Assembly (NCBI GenBank): GCA_004020875.1
Contig: SAPZ01000001.1
Span: 496,001-560,000, forward strand
From: Mesorhizobium sp.
Lineage (GTDB): Bacteria; Pseudomonadota; Alphaproteobacteria; Rhizobiales; Rhizobiaceae
Length of the DNA: 64,000 nt
Reading direction: 5' to 3'
The position numbers were made by a program, and so were the translations under genes. The notes under the pieces were generated by a model. It was not told where the DNA came from. It did not search any database and saw only the letters and a list, made by a program, of their open reading frames with translations. How positions within the stretch are numbered: the first letter of the stretch is position 1; every line of letters begins with the position of its first letter. Below are positions 44,395-53,250 of the stretch, piece by piece.

Positions 44395-46224
44395 ATGAAT
44401 AAGTTCGAATCGGCGTTTGCCGCCAGTGTATATGTGTCGCCGGCTTTCAAGGGCGCTGTCGATGCGCCGAGTACCGTCGCCATCCGATGGCTCCAGCAGT
44501 TCGACAAGGCGCTGGAGGAGGGTGATAGCAGCGCGGCTGCCAACCTCTTCGCCGAGGATTCCTACTGGCGCGACCTCGTTACCTTCACCTGGACCATCAA
44601 GACCATGGAAGGACGCGACCAAGTCGCCGCCATGCTGGAAAGCGTCCTGGGCGGAGTCAAGCCAAGTTCCTGGCAGTTGATCGAATCAGCCACTGAAGAG
44701 GGCGGAATCATTTCCGCCTGGATCGAATTCGAGACCGCGACCGCGCGCGGCTTGTCCCTCCTGCGATTGCGAAATGGTCTGTGCTGGACGTTTCTGACCG
44801 CCATCAAGGAGTTGAAGGGCCACGAGGAATGGATCGGCAGGAGAAGGCCTCGCGGAGCCCCGGTCGGAATTTCGGCTGGCCCAAACTGGAGCGCGCGCCG
44901 CGATCAGGAGCTTGCGGAGATCGGCATCGAAACCGACCCCTATGTCCTGATCGTGGGCGGCGGCCAGGGAGGGCTGGCGCTCGCAGCGCGTCTCAAGCAA
45001 CTCGACGTTCCAACACTCATCGTGGACAAGTTTGCCAGGTCCGGCGACCAGTGGCGAAGCCGTTACGAATCCCTTTGCCTGCATGATCCGGTCTGGTACG
45101 ACCATTTGCCCTACATGCCCTTCCCGGAAAACTGGCCGGTTTATACGCCGAAGGACAAGATCGCCGAGTGGCTTGAAATCTATGAGAAGGTCATGGAGCT
45201 CGATTGCTGGCACTCCACGACCTGCACTCATGCCAGCTACGACCAGCAGGCCGGGCGATGGACGGTTGAGGTCTCCCGAAACGGCGAGGAGCGCAAGGTG
45301 TTCTGCAAGCACCTTGTTCTGGCGACCGGTGCTTCCGGGTTTCCGAATCTTCCCGCCATTGAAGGTATGGACCGGTTTCAGGGGCAGCTTTGGCATTCGA
45401 GCCAGCACCCCGGTGGCGACGCCTGGCGCGGCCAGAAAGTAGTCGTCATCGGCGCGAACAATTCCGCGCACGACATCTGCTCGGACCTAGCTGTGAACGG
45501 CGCAGACGTGACCATGGTGCAAAGGTCGTCCACGCTCGTCGCCCGCTCCAGCACGCTGATGGAATTCGCGCTGAAGCCGCTTTATTCGGAGGATGCACTC
45601 GATGCCGGCATCACCACTGAGCGCGCCGATCTCATCGTCGCCTCGCTTCCTTATCGGCTTTTCGCCGAGTTGCAGAAGCCGCTCTATGCGAAGATCCGCG
45701 AGCATGACGCGGAATTCTACGAGCGGCTGCGCGCGGCCGGCTTCATGCTCGACTTCGGCGAGGATGGTTCCGGCCTGATGCTGAAGTATCTGCGTCGGGG
45801 CGGCGGCTACTACATTGATGTCGGTGCGTCGGACATGATCGCCGATGGCCGTATTAAGCTCAAGAGCAATGTCAGCGTTCGGGAAATGACCGAAAATGCT
45901 GTCATTTTGTCGGATGGGACGGAACTGCCGGCGGATCTGGTCGTTTGCGCGACCGGTTACAGCTCGATGGGCGATTGGGCGGCACAACTGATTTCGAAGG
46001 AAGTCGCCGACAAAATCGGTCCGTGCTGGGGCCTGGGATCGGACACAACCAACGACCCTGGACCTTGGGAGGGCGAGCTTCGCAACATGTGGAAGCCGAC
46101 CGCGCAAGAAGGTCTATGGTTCCATGGCGGGAATCTTCACTACTCGCGGCACTATTCCCTCTACCTCGCTCTGCAGTTGAAGGCGCGGATGGAAAAGATT
46201 CCCACGCCTGTTTACAGCGCATGA
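44395..46224 (+). CDS. Class-B flavin monooxygenase with fused N-terminal SnoaL/NTF2-like domain
   Basis: The 609-residue protein begins with a SnoaL/NTF2-like domain (about residues 25-145), then a FAD Rossmann motif VGGGQGG (187-193), the class-B fingerprint FQGQLWHSSQHP (328-339; FxGxxxHxxx, with His where Baeyer-Villiger enzymes have Trp) and an NADPH Rossmann motif VIGANNSAHD (351-360). It probably hydroxylates a soft nucleophile or inserts oxygen next to a carbonyl. The fused domain may shape the active site or bind the product. RBS AAGGGGAGG. Translation continues into an SDR gene 12 bases later. Confidence 0.87.
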   Translation: MNKFESAFAASVYVSPAFKGAVDAPSTVAIRWLQQFDKALEEGDSSAAANLFAEDSYWRDLVTFTWTIKTMEGRDQVAAMLESVLGGVKPSSWQLIESATEEGGIISAWIEFETATARGLSLLRLRNGLCWTFLTAIKELKGHEEWIGRRRPRGAPVGISAGPNWSARRDQELAEIGIETDPYVLIVGGGQGGLALAARLKQLDVPTLIVDKFARSGDQWRSRYESLCLHDPVWYDHLPYMPFPENWPVYTPKDKIAEWLEIYEKVMELDCWHSTTCTHASYDQQAGRWTVEVSRNGEERKVFCKHLVLATGASGFPNLPAIEGMDRFQGQLWHSSQHPGGDAWRGQKVVVIGANNSAHDICSDLAVNGADVTMVQRSSTLVARSSTLMEFALKPLYSEDALDAGITTERADLIVASLPYRLFAELQKPLYAKIREHDAEFYERLRAAGFMLDFGEDGSGLMLKYLRRGGGYYIDVGASDMIADGRIKLKSNVSVREMTENAVILSDGTELPADLVVCATGYSSMGDWAAQLISKEVADKIGPCWGLGSDTTNDPGPWEGELRNMWKPTAQEGLWFHGGNLHYSRHYSLYLALQLKARMEKIPTPVYSA

Positions 46225-46236
46225 TTGGAGAGGAGC

Positions 46237-47025
46237 ATGCAGCGAAACCTTGAAGGGAAGTCTATCGTCGTGACGGGGGCCGCCCGCGGCATAGGCAAGG
46301 CGATGGCCGAGGGATTGGCCTCGGAGGGTGCTAGGCTCATCATCGCCGACATCGACGAGGATGCGGCAGCGGCGACGGCCGAAGGCATCGTTGCCGCCGG
46401 CGGAGCCGCATGGTCTGTTCAGGTCGACGTCACCGATCGCGCCAGGGTCAAGGCCATGATCGGCCGGGCCGTCAGAGAGAACGGCCGGCTCGACATCATT
46501 TTCAACAACGCGGGGATCGCCCAGACCAAACCTTTTCTCGACATCACCGAGGCTGACTGGCGGCGTATGCTCGACGTCAACGCGCTCGGTGTGCTGATAT
46601 GCATGCAGGAAGCAGTGAAGCAGTTGCTCAGCCAGGGGCAGGGCGGCAAGATCATCAACACCGCGTCGGTAGCGGCGAAGCAGTGCTACGATCCGCTAGC
46701 CCACTACGGCGCGAGCAAGTTTGCGGTGGCAGCTTTGACGCAGGCTGCGGCGCGCGCTTTCGGCGCAAACGGCATTACGGTGAACGCCATCTGCCCCGGC
46801 ATCGTGGCAACCGACATGTGGAAGACGATCGAGGACGGCTTCCAGACCGCCGGGCTGACGACCAAGCCGAACGAGGCCATGGACGCCTTCTCGTCCATGA
46901 TCACGCTCAAGCGCCCTTCTACGCCGGCCGACATAGTAGGGGTCGCCAAGTTCCTGGCTTCCGCTGGCGCTGACTACATGACCGGTCAGACCGTCATCAT
47001 CGATGGCGGCATGATCATGGACTGA
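46237..47025 (+). CDS. Short-chain dehydrogenase/reductase
   Basis: The 262-residue protein has TGAARGIGKAMAE (about residues 14-26), NNAGIAQTK, Ser in NTASVAAKQ, YGASK and a GQTVIIDGGMIMD C-terminus. ATG 46237 is preferred to the in-frame TTG 46225 because GGAGAGGAGC precedes it. It is co-transcribed with the monooxygenase; it may supply its ketone substrate or reduce its product. Confidence 0.9.
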   Translation: MQRNLEGKSIVVTGAARGIGKAMAEGLASEGARLIIADIDEDAAAATAEGIVAAGGAAWSVQVDVTDRARVKAMIGRAVRENGRLDIIFNNAGIAQTKPFLDITEADWRRMLDVNALGVLICMQEAVKQLLSQGQGGKIINTASVAAKQCYDPLAHYGASKFAVAALTQAAARAFGANGITVNAICPGIVATDMWKTIEDGFQTAGLTTKPNEAMDAFSSMITLKRPSTPADIVGVAKFLASAGADYMTGQTVIIDGGMIMD

Positions 47026-47054
47026 ACGGGAATTTACGTTCCGCCGGCATAGAT

Positions 47055-47070
47055 TTGGAAACGTTTCTAC
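47055..47070. promoter_or_regulatory. LacI-type operator (copy 6 of 10)
   Basis: TTGGAAACGTTTCTAC lies 97 bases before the aldehyde dehydrogenase start; the core GGAAACGTTTC is intact with one outer mismatch. Confidence 0.82.
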
Positions 47071-47167
47071 CGGGGCGCGCCTTCTCACTTTGCTTTCGTG
47101 ACGAGCGGAGGCCGATCTGAGAACCGGCGACGGAAAGCAGATCTTTGAACGCAAATGGGAGAGAGAA

Positions 47168-48607
47168 ATGAGAGAATACACCAAATTCTATATCGACGGC
47201 GCCTGGGTCGATCCGCTTGAGCCGCGGACGATCGACGTGCTTGATCCCGCGACCGAAAAAGTCTGCGGCACGATCAGCAACGGCACGGCCAAGGATGTCG
47301 ACCGTGCGGTGAACGCCGCCACCCGGGCCTTCAAGTCCTATGGGTTTTCATCTCGCGATGAGCGTCTCGCGTTGCTCGAACGTATAGTGGTTGAATACAA
47401 GAAGCGCTATGAAGACATCGCTCAGGCGATCACGCTGGAAATGGGCGCGCCGATAAGCCTATCGCGCGACGCACAGGCCGCCATGGGCCTGTTCCACTTC
47501 GAGACGGCGATCAAGGTTCTCAAGGATTTTTCCTTTGAATCAGTGCGCGGCTCCACTCGCATCGTCCGTGAGCCCGTTGGCGTCTGCGGTCTAATCACAC
47601 CCTGGAACTGGCCGATGAACCAGATGGTGGTGAAGGTGGCGCCTGCCTTGGCTACGGGCTGCACCATGGTGTTGAAGCCGTCGGAGATCTCACCCTTTTC
47701 CGGCATCATCCTTGCCGAGATCCTCGATGCGGCAGGGGTTCCGCACGGCGTTTTCAACCTCGTGAACGGCGACGGCGCCGGCGTTGGCGCGAGGTTGAGT
47801 ACGCATCCGGATATTGAGCTTGTATCCTTCACCGGCTCGACGCGGGCCGGCGTCGCCGTGGCCAAGGCCGCGGCCGACACAGTTAAGCGGGTTCACCAGG
47901 AACTCGGTGGCAAGTCCGCCAACATCCTGTTGCCAAACGCCGATTTCGAGAAGTCGGTTACCTCCGGCGTCAAGCACGTTATGCAGAACTCCGGCCAGTC
48001 CTGCAACGCGCCGACCCGCATGCTGGTGCCGCACGCGAAGATGAAAGAAACGATTGAGATTGCTCGCCGCACTGCCAACGAGGTGACTGTGGGCAACCCG
48101 CAGGGCAATTTCGAAATGGGCCCCGTCGCATCGAAGGCGCAGTTCGACAAGATCCAGAGCCTGATCGGCGAAGGCATCAAGGAAGGAGCGACGCTCGTCG
48201 CCGGCGGACTTGGCCGCCCCGAAGGCCTGGACACCGGCTACTATGTACGCCCGACCGTGTTCGCCAATGTGACCAATGACATGACCATCGCGCGCCAGGA
48301 GATTTTCGGCCCTGTAGTAGCGATCCTCGGCTATGGCTCGGTCGATGAGGCGGTGGATATCGCCAATGACACCCAGTATGGTCTTGCAGCCTTTATCCAA
48401 GGCAGGGACGTTCAGCAGATCAAGGACGTCTCGTCAAGGCTGCGCGCCGGTCAGATCAACATCAACAGCGTTCCGATGGACGCGATGGCGCCATTTGGGG
48501 GCTACAAGCAGTCCGGCAACGGCCGCGAATGGGGCGACTTCGCCTTCCATGAATTCCTCGAGATCAAGGCCGAGGTCGGCTACGGCGAACTCGTCGGAAC
48601 CCACTAA
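47168..48607 (+). CDS. NAD(P)-dependent aldehyde dehydrogenase
   Basis: The 479-residue protein is full length: TPWNWPMNQMVVKVAPALAT, FTGSTRAGVAV, the general-base Glu in QELGGKSANILL, nucleophile Cys279 in NSGQSCNAPTRM and EIFGPVVAILGY. It oxidises an aldehyde to an acid, probably from the regulon's alcohol or epoxide branch. It is the first gene of a four-gene unit ending at the terminator 51788-51824. RBS GGGAGAGA. Confidence 0.92.
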   Translation: MREYTKFYIDGAWVDPLEPRTIDVLDPATEKVCGTISNGTAKDVDRAVNAATRAFKSYGFSSRDERLALLERIVVEYKKRYEDIAQAITLEMGAPISLSRDAQAAMGLFHFETAIKVLKDFSFESVRGSTRIVREPVGVCGLITPWNWPMNQMVVKVAPALATGCTMVLKPSEISPFSGIILAEILDAAGVPHGVFNLVNGDGAGVGARLSTHPDIELVSFTGSTRAGVAVAKAAADTVKRVHQELGGKSANILLPNADFEKSVTSGVKHVMQNSGQSCNAPTRMLVPHAKMKETIEIARRTANEVTVGNPQGNFEMGPVASKAQFDKIQSLIGEGIKEGATLVAGGLGRPEGLDTGYYVRPTVFANVTNDMTIARQEIFGPVVAILGYGSVDEAVDIANDTQYGLAAFIQGRDVQQIKDVSSRLRAGQININSVPMDAMAPFGGYKQSGNGREWGDFAFHEFLEIKAEVGYGELVGTH

Positions 48608-48708
48608 GCAGCGCGGCTCCCCAACGCAAGCCGGGACCCCGGTGCTTTCACTTCACGTATATTGTGGCTGCTCCGCCTGAAAGACGAAGCAGCGCAGGAG
48701 GACTTGTC

Positions 48709-49482
48709 ATGTTCATGGAAAGATTTCGCCTCGACGGGCGTCGTGCTGTCGTCACCGGCGCCGGTCGCGGCATCGGCGCGATGATAGCGCATGCTCTGTC
48801 TGAAGCTGGCGCGGAAATCGTCGTGGTCGACGTCGATCCTAACAGCGCAGCCGACACCGCCGGGAAGCTGACGGCGGCCGGTCACAAAGCGCATTCCCGC
48901 CAAGCGGACCTGACCAGGCCCGAAATCGTGGAGGCGCTCTGCGCCGACGTCGAAGCGGCAGTCGGACCGGTCGACATTCTTGTCAACAATGCCGGCATTG
49001 TGATCGTAAAATCCGCGCTGGAGACCGAAGCCGACGAATGGCTGAAGACAATGGATGTCAACGTGAACGCGATGTTTTATTGTTCCAAGGCGTTTGGCGG
49101 ACGCATGGTCCAGCGCGGCGGCGGCGCCATCGTTAATCTGGGGTCGATCTGCGGTTTCGTCGCCACGGTCCCGCAGAACACGCCGTCCTACATCGCCAGC
49201 AAGGGTGCCGTTCATTTGATGACCAAGTCGCTTGCCTGCGCCTGGGCGGATTCCAAGGTCAGGGTCAATGCGGTTGCGCCCGGTTATGTCGAGTCGGAGA
49301 TGACCGGGCCGTTCCGGAAGCAATTTCCGCATTGGTACGACCGCTGGATCGACATGACGCCGATGGGCCGACTGGCAAAGGCGGACGAGATCGCCTCGGC
49401 GGTCCTTTTCCTCGCCAGCGATGCCGCCAGCTACTGCACCGGCAGCATCCTGTCGGTGGACGGTGGTTACACTTCGCTTTGA
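48709..49482 (+). CDS. Short-chain dehydrogenase/reductase
   Basis: ATG 48709, 7 bases after AGGAGG, gives 257 residues; the frame is open further upstream. TGAGRGIGAMIAH, NNAGIVIVK, Ser in NLGSICGF, YIASK and SVDGGYTSL are all present. It lies in the aldehyde dehydrogenase unit, followed by a strong hairpin and two hydrolase genes. Confidence 0.9.
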   Translation: MFMERFRLDGRRAVVTGAGRGIGAMIAHALSEAGAEIVVVDVDPNSAADTAGKLTAAGHKAHSRQADLTRPEIVEALCADVEAAVGPVDILVNNAGIVIVKSALETEADEWLKTMDVNVNAMFYCSKAFGGRMVQRGGGAIVNLGSICGFVATVPQNTPSYIASKGAVHLMTKSLACAWADSKVRVNAVAPGYVESEMTGPFRKQFPHWYDRWIDMTPMGRLAKADEIASAVLFLASDAASYCTGSILSVDGGYTSL

Positions 49483-49490
49483 AATCTGTT

Positions 49491-49515
49491 CGGCGCCGTT
49501 CTTCGAACGGCGCCG
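49491..49515 (+). terminator. Intercistronic GC-rich hairpin
   Basis: CGGCGCCGTTC and GAACGGCGCCG form a perfect 11-bp stem with a 3-base loop, 8 bases after the SDR stop. There is no T run, so partial termination or mRNA protection before the hydrolase genes is likelier than full termination. Confidence 0.55.
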
Positions 49516-49567
49516 GCTCGATTATCGCAAGCCGGGGTGTTTCACACATTCTTTGGGAGGAGCTCTG

Positions 49568-50623
49568 ATGCCAGGCATATCCAATCGGGAAAAATTTCCG
49601 CTCCGAAAGAAGGTGCTCGAAACCAAGCGCCACCGAACGAGCTATCTCGTCGCCGGGCCAGACGACGCGCCACTGATGATCTTCATGCACGGCCATCCGG
49701 AACTGGGCATCTATTGGCGAAAGCAGATCGAGCATTTTGCGCCGCATTGGCGGTGCGTCGCTCCCGACATGCGCGGTTATGGTGACTCCTCTCAGCCCGC
49801 TGATAACAGCGCCTATACAGTTCGCGAGATCGTTGGCGACATGGCCGAGTTGCACGACGCGTTAGGGGGACAGCCTGCGGTCTGGGTGGGTCACGACTGG
49901 GGAAGCGCTATCTGCTGGACGCTGGCAACCCATTACCCGCAGCGCTGCCGCGCGGTCATCAACATGAATGTCCCCTATTTGCCGGAAGGGCTGGTTTTGC
50001 CGCGCCTGGTCGAGCTGGTCGACCGCGATCTCTATCCCTTGGAACGCTATCCGGTCGGGCAGTGGGACTACTGGCTGTTCCATCGCGAAAGCTTCGGCCA
50101 ATCCTCTGGTCAACTTGAGGTCGACGTCGAAGCGACGGTATCTGCCATCTACCAGACCAGCAGCAGTGAAGGCGTCGACAAGCCGGCATGGCTGGCGGAC
50201 GTCCGCGCTCAGGGTGGATGGTTCGGTCCTGCCGGGCGGGCGCCCTCAATGCCGCGTGATCCCTCAATGCTGACGCTCGAAGACTACGACACCTTTGTGC
50301 AAGCGTATCGCAAGACCGGCTTCAAGGGTGCCAACGCCTGGTATTTGAACGATGACGAAAATTCTAGATATGCGGCCGAGGCGCTGAACGGCGGGCGCAT
50401 TGCCCTGCCGGCCTTCTTCCTGCACGGCGCCTGGGACACGGTGTGTAAGACCATCGGCACGCGTCTGGCTGACCCGATGCGGGCCTATTGCGACGACCTC
50501 TCCGAAGAGATCATTTCGGGCGGCCATTTCTTCAGCATCGAAAACCCGGCCGCTACTAATGCAGCTATGGAAGCCTGGCTGGTTAGAAAAGGCCTGCAGA
50601 ACGGTCAGCCCAAGGTTTCCTGA
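49568..50623 (+). CDS. Epoxide-hydrolase-like alpha/beta hydrolase (first of a tandem pair)
   Basis: ATG 49568 after GGGAGGAGC gives 351 residues; the longer open frame upstream is not coding. Oxyanion motif HGHP (41-44), nucleophile Asp110 in GHDWGS, acid in HGAWDTVCK and His in SGGHFFSIENP fit the Asp-nucleophile class (epoxide hydrolases, haloalkane or haloacid dehalogenases). A cap domain lies between about residues 150 and 290. It is probably a paralogue of the next gene, with which it shares insertion and motif spacing. Confidence 0.87.
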   Translation: MPGISNREKFPLRKKVLETKRHRTSYLVAGPDDAPLMIFMHGHPELGIYWRKQIEHFAPHWRCVAPDMRGYGDSSQPADNSAYTVREIVGDMAELHDALGGQPAVWVGHDWGSAICWTLATHYPQRCRAVINMNVPYLPEGLVLPRLVELVDRDLYPLERYPVGQWDYWLFHRESFGQSSGQLEVDVEATVSAIYQTSSSEGVDKPAWLADVRAQGGWFGPAGRAPSMPRDPSMLTLEDYDTFVQAYRKTGFKGANAWYLNDDENSRYAAEALNGGRIALPAFFLHGAWDTVCKTIGTRLADPMRAYCDDLSEEIISGGHFFSIENPAATNAAMEAWLVRKGLQNGQPKVS

Positions 50624-50699
50624 GGAGCAGGCCCATCGCGCCGGCCGCGTCAGCGTGCGTCCGCATGGGATACGAATTGGTAAACAGGGAGGAGCCCAG

Positions 50700-51746
50700 A
50701 TGAGCGACTACGCTTTCGACATCGCGGTTAGGGAACATACCGTTAAGACGTCCCGCCACACCACTTTCTACCTCGAAGCCGGCCCGGCTTCGGGGACGCC
50801 CGTCATCTTCTGCCATGGCTTTCCGGAGCTGGCGATAAGCTGGCGGCATCAGCTTCCAGCACTGGCAAGCGTGGGCTTCCGCGCCATCGCGCCTGACATG
50901 CGTGGCTACGGACGCTCCACCGTGCACAAGTCGCATGAGGACTATGCGCTCGAGCACGCGGTGAAGGACATGATCGAATTGGTCGACCAGCTTGACATAG
51001 AGCGCGCCGTCTGGGTCGGGCACGATTGGGGGGCCGCCACGGTATGGAGCATAGCCAGCCATCATCCGGAGCGCTGCCACGGCGTAGCCAATCTCTGCGT
51101 GCCGTATGGCGGATTGGAGCGAGGGTTGGAAGCCATGCTTCCCTACGTGGATCGCAACGTCTATCCGCAAGACCAGTTTCCTGCAGGCCAGTGGGAATAT
51201 ATGCGCTTCATCGAGAAGAACCCGGGCCGGACGACGGAGGTCTGGGAGGTCGATCCGCGCAAGACATTCAAGACGTTGTACCGCCGCGGCGATCCAGCTG
51301 GCCATTTGAAGCCGACCTTCACAGCCTTTGTTTGGCGCGACGGCGGCTACTACGGTGGCGCGGACGAGGCGCCCGATGTCGACCGCGATGAATGGATGAT
51401 TACCGAATCTGACCTTTGCGCCTATGCCTCCGCCTTCGAGCGCACCGGCTTCTTCGGCGCCGACAGTTGGTACATGAACCACAAGCGCAACGCCGCCTAT
51501 GCCGCCACCGCGAAAAACGGCGGGCGGCTCGACCTGCCGGCGCTGTTTCTTCATGGCCGATATGACTACGTCTGCGAGACCATGACCTCGCGTCTTGCCG
51601 AACCGATGCGCGAACTGTGCAAGAACCTGACGGAGCGTGTCGTGGATTCGGCACATTGGATGACCCAAGAACAGCCTCATGCAGTCAACGCACATCTGCT
51701 GCGTTGGATCGCGAACAACCTTCCGGACGTCTGGCCGAAAGGATAG
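50700..51746 (+). CDS. Epoxide-hydrolase-like alpha/beta hydrolase (second of a tandem pair)
   Basis: ATG 50700 behind GGGAGGAGC gives 348 residues. It has HGFP (39-42), nucleophile Asp109 in GHDWGA, acid in HGRYDYVCE and His in DSAHWMTQEQP. Its cap domain has RYPxG-like and YPQDQFPAGQWEYM segments also seen in the first copy (YPLERYPVGQWDYW), supporting tandem duplication and divergence. It ends 41 bases before the terminator. Confidence 0.87.
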   Translation: MSDYAFDIAVREHTVKTSRHTTFYLEAGPASGTPVIFCHGFPELAISWRHQLPALASVGFRAIAPDMRGYGRSTVHKSHEDYALEHAVKDMIELVDQLDIERAVWVGHDWGAATVWSIASHHPERCHGVANLCVPYGGLERGLEAMLPYVDRNVYPQDQFPAGQWEYMRFIEKNPGRTTEVWEVDPRKTFKTLYRRGDPAGHLKPTFTAFVWRDGGYYGGADEAPDVDRDEWMITESDLCAYASAFERTGFFGADSWYMNHKRNAAYAATAKNGGRLDLPALFLHGRYDYVCETMTSRLAEPMRELCKNLTERVVDSAHWMTQEQPHAVNAHLLRWIANNLPDVWPKG

Positions 51747-51787
51747 GGAGATCCGAGGTGCTGGAATCCGCCTAAGTTGACACCGAC

Positions 51788-51824
51788 AGCCGGATCGCTT
51801 GGCCAGACGATCCGGCTTTTTTTT
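51788..51824 (+). terminator. Rho-independent terminator
   Basis: AGCCGGATCG and CGATCCGGCT form a perfect 10-bp stem with a 10-base loop, followed by an 8-T run. It closes the aldehyde dehydrogenase-hydrolase unit and lies between convergent genes. Confidence 0.92.
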
Positions 51825-51864
51825 GCCTTGCGGCGGCACCAGCCGCCACCGTTCTGCGAGCCGC

Positions 51865-52869
51865 CTACGGCCTGACGATGATCTTGCCGAACTGCTGGTT
51901 CTTTTCCATGAACCGGTGCGCCTCGACGATCTGGTCGAGGGAAAACACATCCTTGTGCAAATGCGGCTTAAAGCTGCCGTCCTTGATTTTGCGAAAGAGG
52001 TATTCCTTGCCTTCCTCGAGCACCTCCGGGGTCTTGAACAGCTCCGGCGCCGCGTCGTAGGCGCGGATGGTAAGCCGCCGCAGCAAGGCGGTGAGAAGCG
52101 GATAGGGGGTTGGTTCGGTGGAAAGAAGCCCATATTCGAAGATGATGCCGTTCAGCGCCGTGGCCTCGGCAAGTGCGGGAAGGCCGCTGCCGCCAATGGG
52201 ATCGTAGACCAACCGGGCGCCCAAGCCGCCTGTGATGGACATTACGCGGCTGGGGAGATCCTCGTCATTCGTGACGATGACGTGATCGGCGCCGGCTGCG
52301 AGAAGTTCGGCCTTCTTCGCGGCGGTGCGGGTGGCGGCGATGACGAATGCGCCCTCACTCTTGACCAACTGCGTGGCGGCGAGGCCGGTGCTGCTGCTTG
52401 CAGCCGTGATCAGCACAAAATCGCCCTTCTTTAAACGGCCGATCCTGACCAGCGACCCGTATGCGGTCAGGTAGGGGACCCAGATGGCTGTACCCGCCTC
52501 GAAACTCAAATCGCCGGGTATTTCGACGACGGCGGCGAGCGGCACAATGGCCGCATCGCCATAGACGCCGTAGTCGTTGGGAGAGAAGGCGGGCAGGTTG
52601 CTCACGCGCTTTCCGATCAAGCTCTTGTCGACATCCGGCCCGACGGCGTCGACCACGCCTGACGCCTCGAAGCCGATCTTGGCGGGCAGCTGGGGAGCGA
52701 TAAGGTATTTGCCCTCGCGCCACATGACCTCAGCCCGGTTTAGGCCTATCGCCTTGACGCGCAACCGAACCTCGCTTGCGCCTGGGTCAGGCAGCGGCAC
52801 GGTTTCGATCTTCAACACCTCCGGACCGCCGGTTTCGTGCAGTCGCACCACGCGTATCATCTCGCTCAT
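51865..52869 (-). CDS. Zinc-independent alcohol dehydrogenase / quinone-oxidoreductase-like MDR protein
   Basis: The 334-residue medium-chain dehydrogenase begins IRVVRLHETGGPEVLKIETV and has a Rossmann domain with ITAASSSTGLAATQLVK. Zinc ligands of classical alcohol dehydrogenases are absent, pointing to the quinone-reductase/enone-reductase branch, which reduces activated double bonds with NADPH. ATG 52869 lies 5-6 bases after GGAGGT. It has its own operator at 52910-52925. Confidence 0.88.
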   Translation of the reverse strand: MSEMIRVVRLHETGGPEVLKIETVPLPDPGASEVRLRVKAIGLNRAEVMWREGKYLIAPQLPAKIGFEASGVVDAVGPDVDKSLIGKRVSNLPAFSPNDYGVYGDAAIVPLAAVVEIPGDLSFEAGTAIWVPYLTAYGSLVRIGRLKKGDFVLITAASSSTGLAATQLVKSEGAFVIAATRTAAKKAELLAAGADHVIVTNDEDLPSRVMSITGGLGARLVYDPIGGSGLPALAEATALNGIIFEYGLLSTEPTPYPLLTALLRRLTIRAYDAAPELFKTPEVLEEGKEYLFRKIKDGSFKPHLHKDVFSLDQIVEAHRFMEKNQQFGKIIVRP

Positions 52870-52909
52870 GCTCACCTCCCATGCGTGAAAAGAATTCCCG
52901 TTTCAGTAA

Positions 52910-52925
52910 ATGGAAATGTTTCCAT
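52910..52925. promoter_or_regulatory. LacI-type operator (copy 7 of 10)
   Basis: ATGGAAATGTTTCCAT differs from the perfect palindrome at one central base. It lies 40 bases before the minus-strand MDR gene. Apart from this site and the one at 53141, nothing is seen in the 52870-53250 gap. Confidence 0.82.
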
Positions 52926-53140
52926 TGACAAGATTGTCCGTGATAAGTAGCATCCTCTTTGCGGCTGAGGTGCTTTCCTCGGATCTTGGGCCGTCACAAG
53001 CTCGCCTTGCTGTCGGAATCCAAGCAAAGAAAGCGCTTCAGAATTCGTCAATTGAGCGGGAACGCAAAAAATCCCCGCCGCGGCGGACGGATTCAGGCCC
53101 GCGGAGGAGTTCGTTAATCTAATTGGCGAGGCGAAAATGA

Positions 53141-53156
53141 TTGGAAACGTTTCTAT
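53141..53156. promoter_or_regulatory. LacI-type operator (copy 8 of 10)
   Basis: TTGGAAACGTTTCTAT lies 94 bases before the binding-protein start at 53251. Confidence 0.82.
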
Positions 53157-53250
53157 ATTGACGCTTCCAACGGGATTGCTCTGGCCGATTTAGAAACCTT
53201 GCCACGGCAGGACTCGATGTCATTGGCCGGCTGATTAAAGGGGGAGAAAA

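Noticed and set aside
50583..52133. Minus-strand frame of 516 codons across the hydrolase and terminator region
   Set aside because: It runs antisense through the second hydrolase gene and the rho-independent terminator, has no recognisable domain and shadow-like composition.
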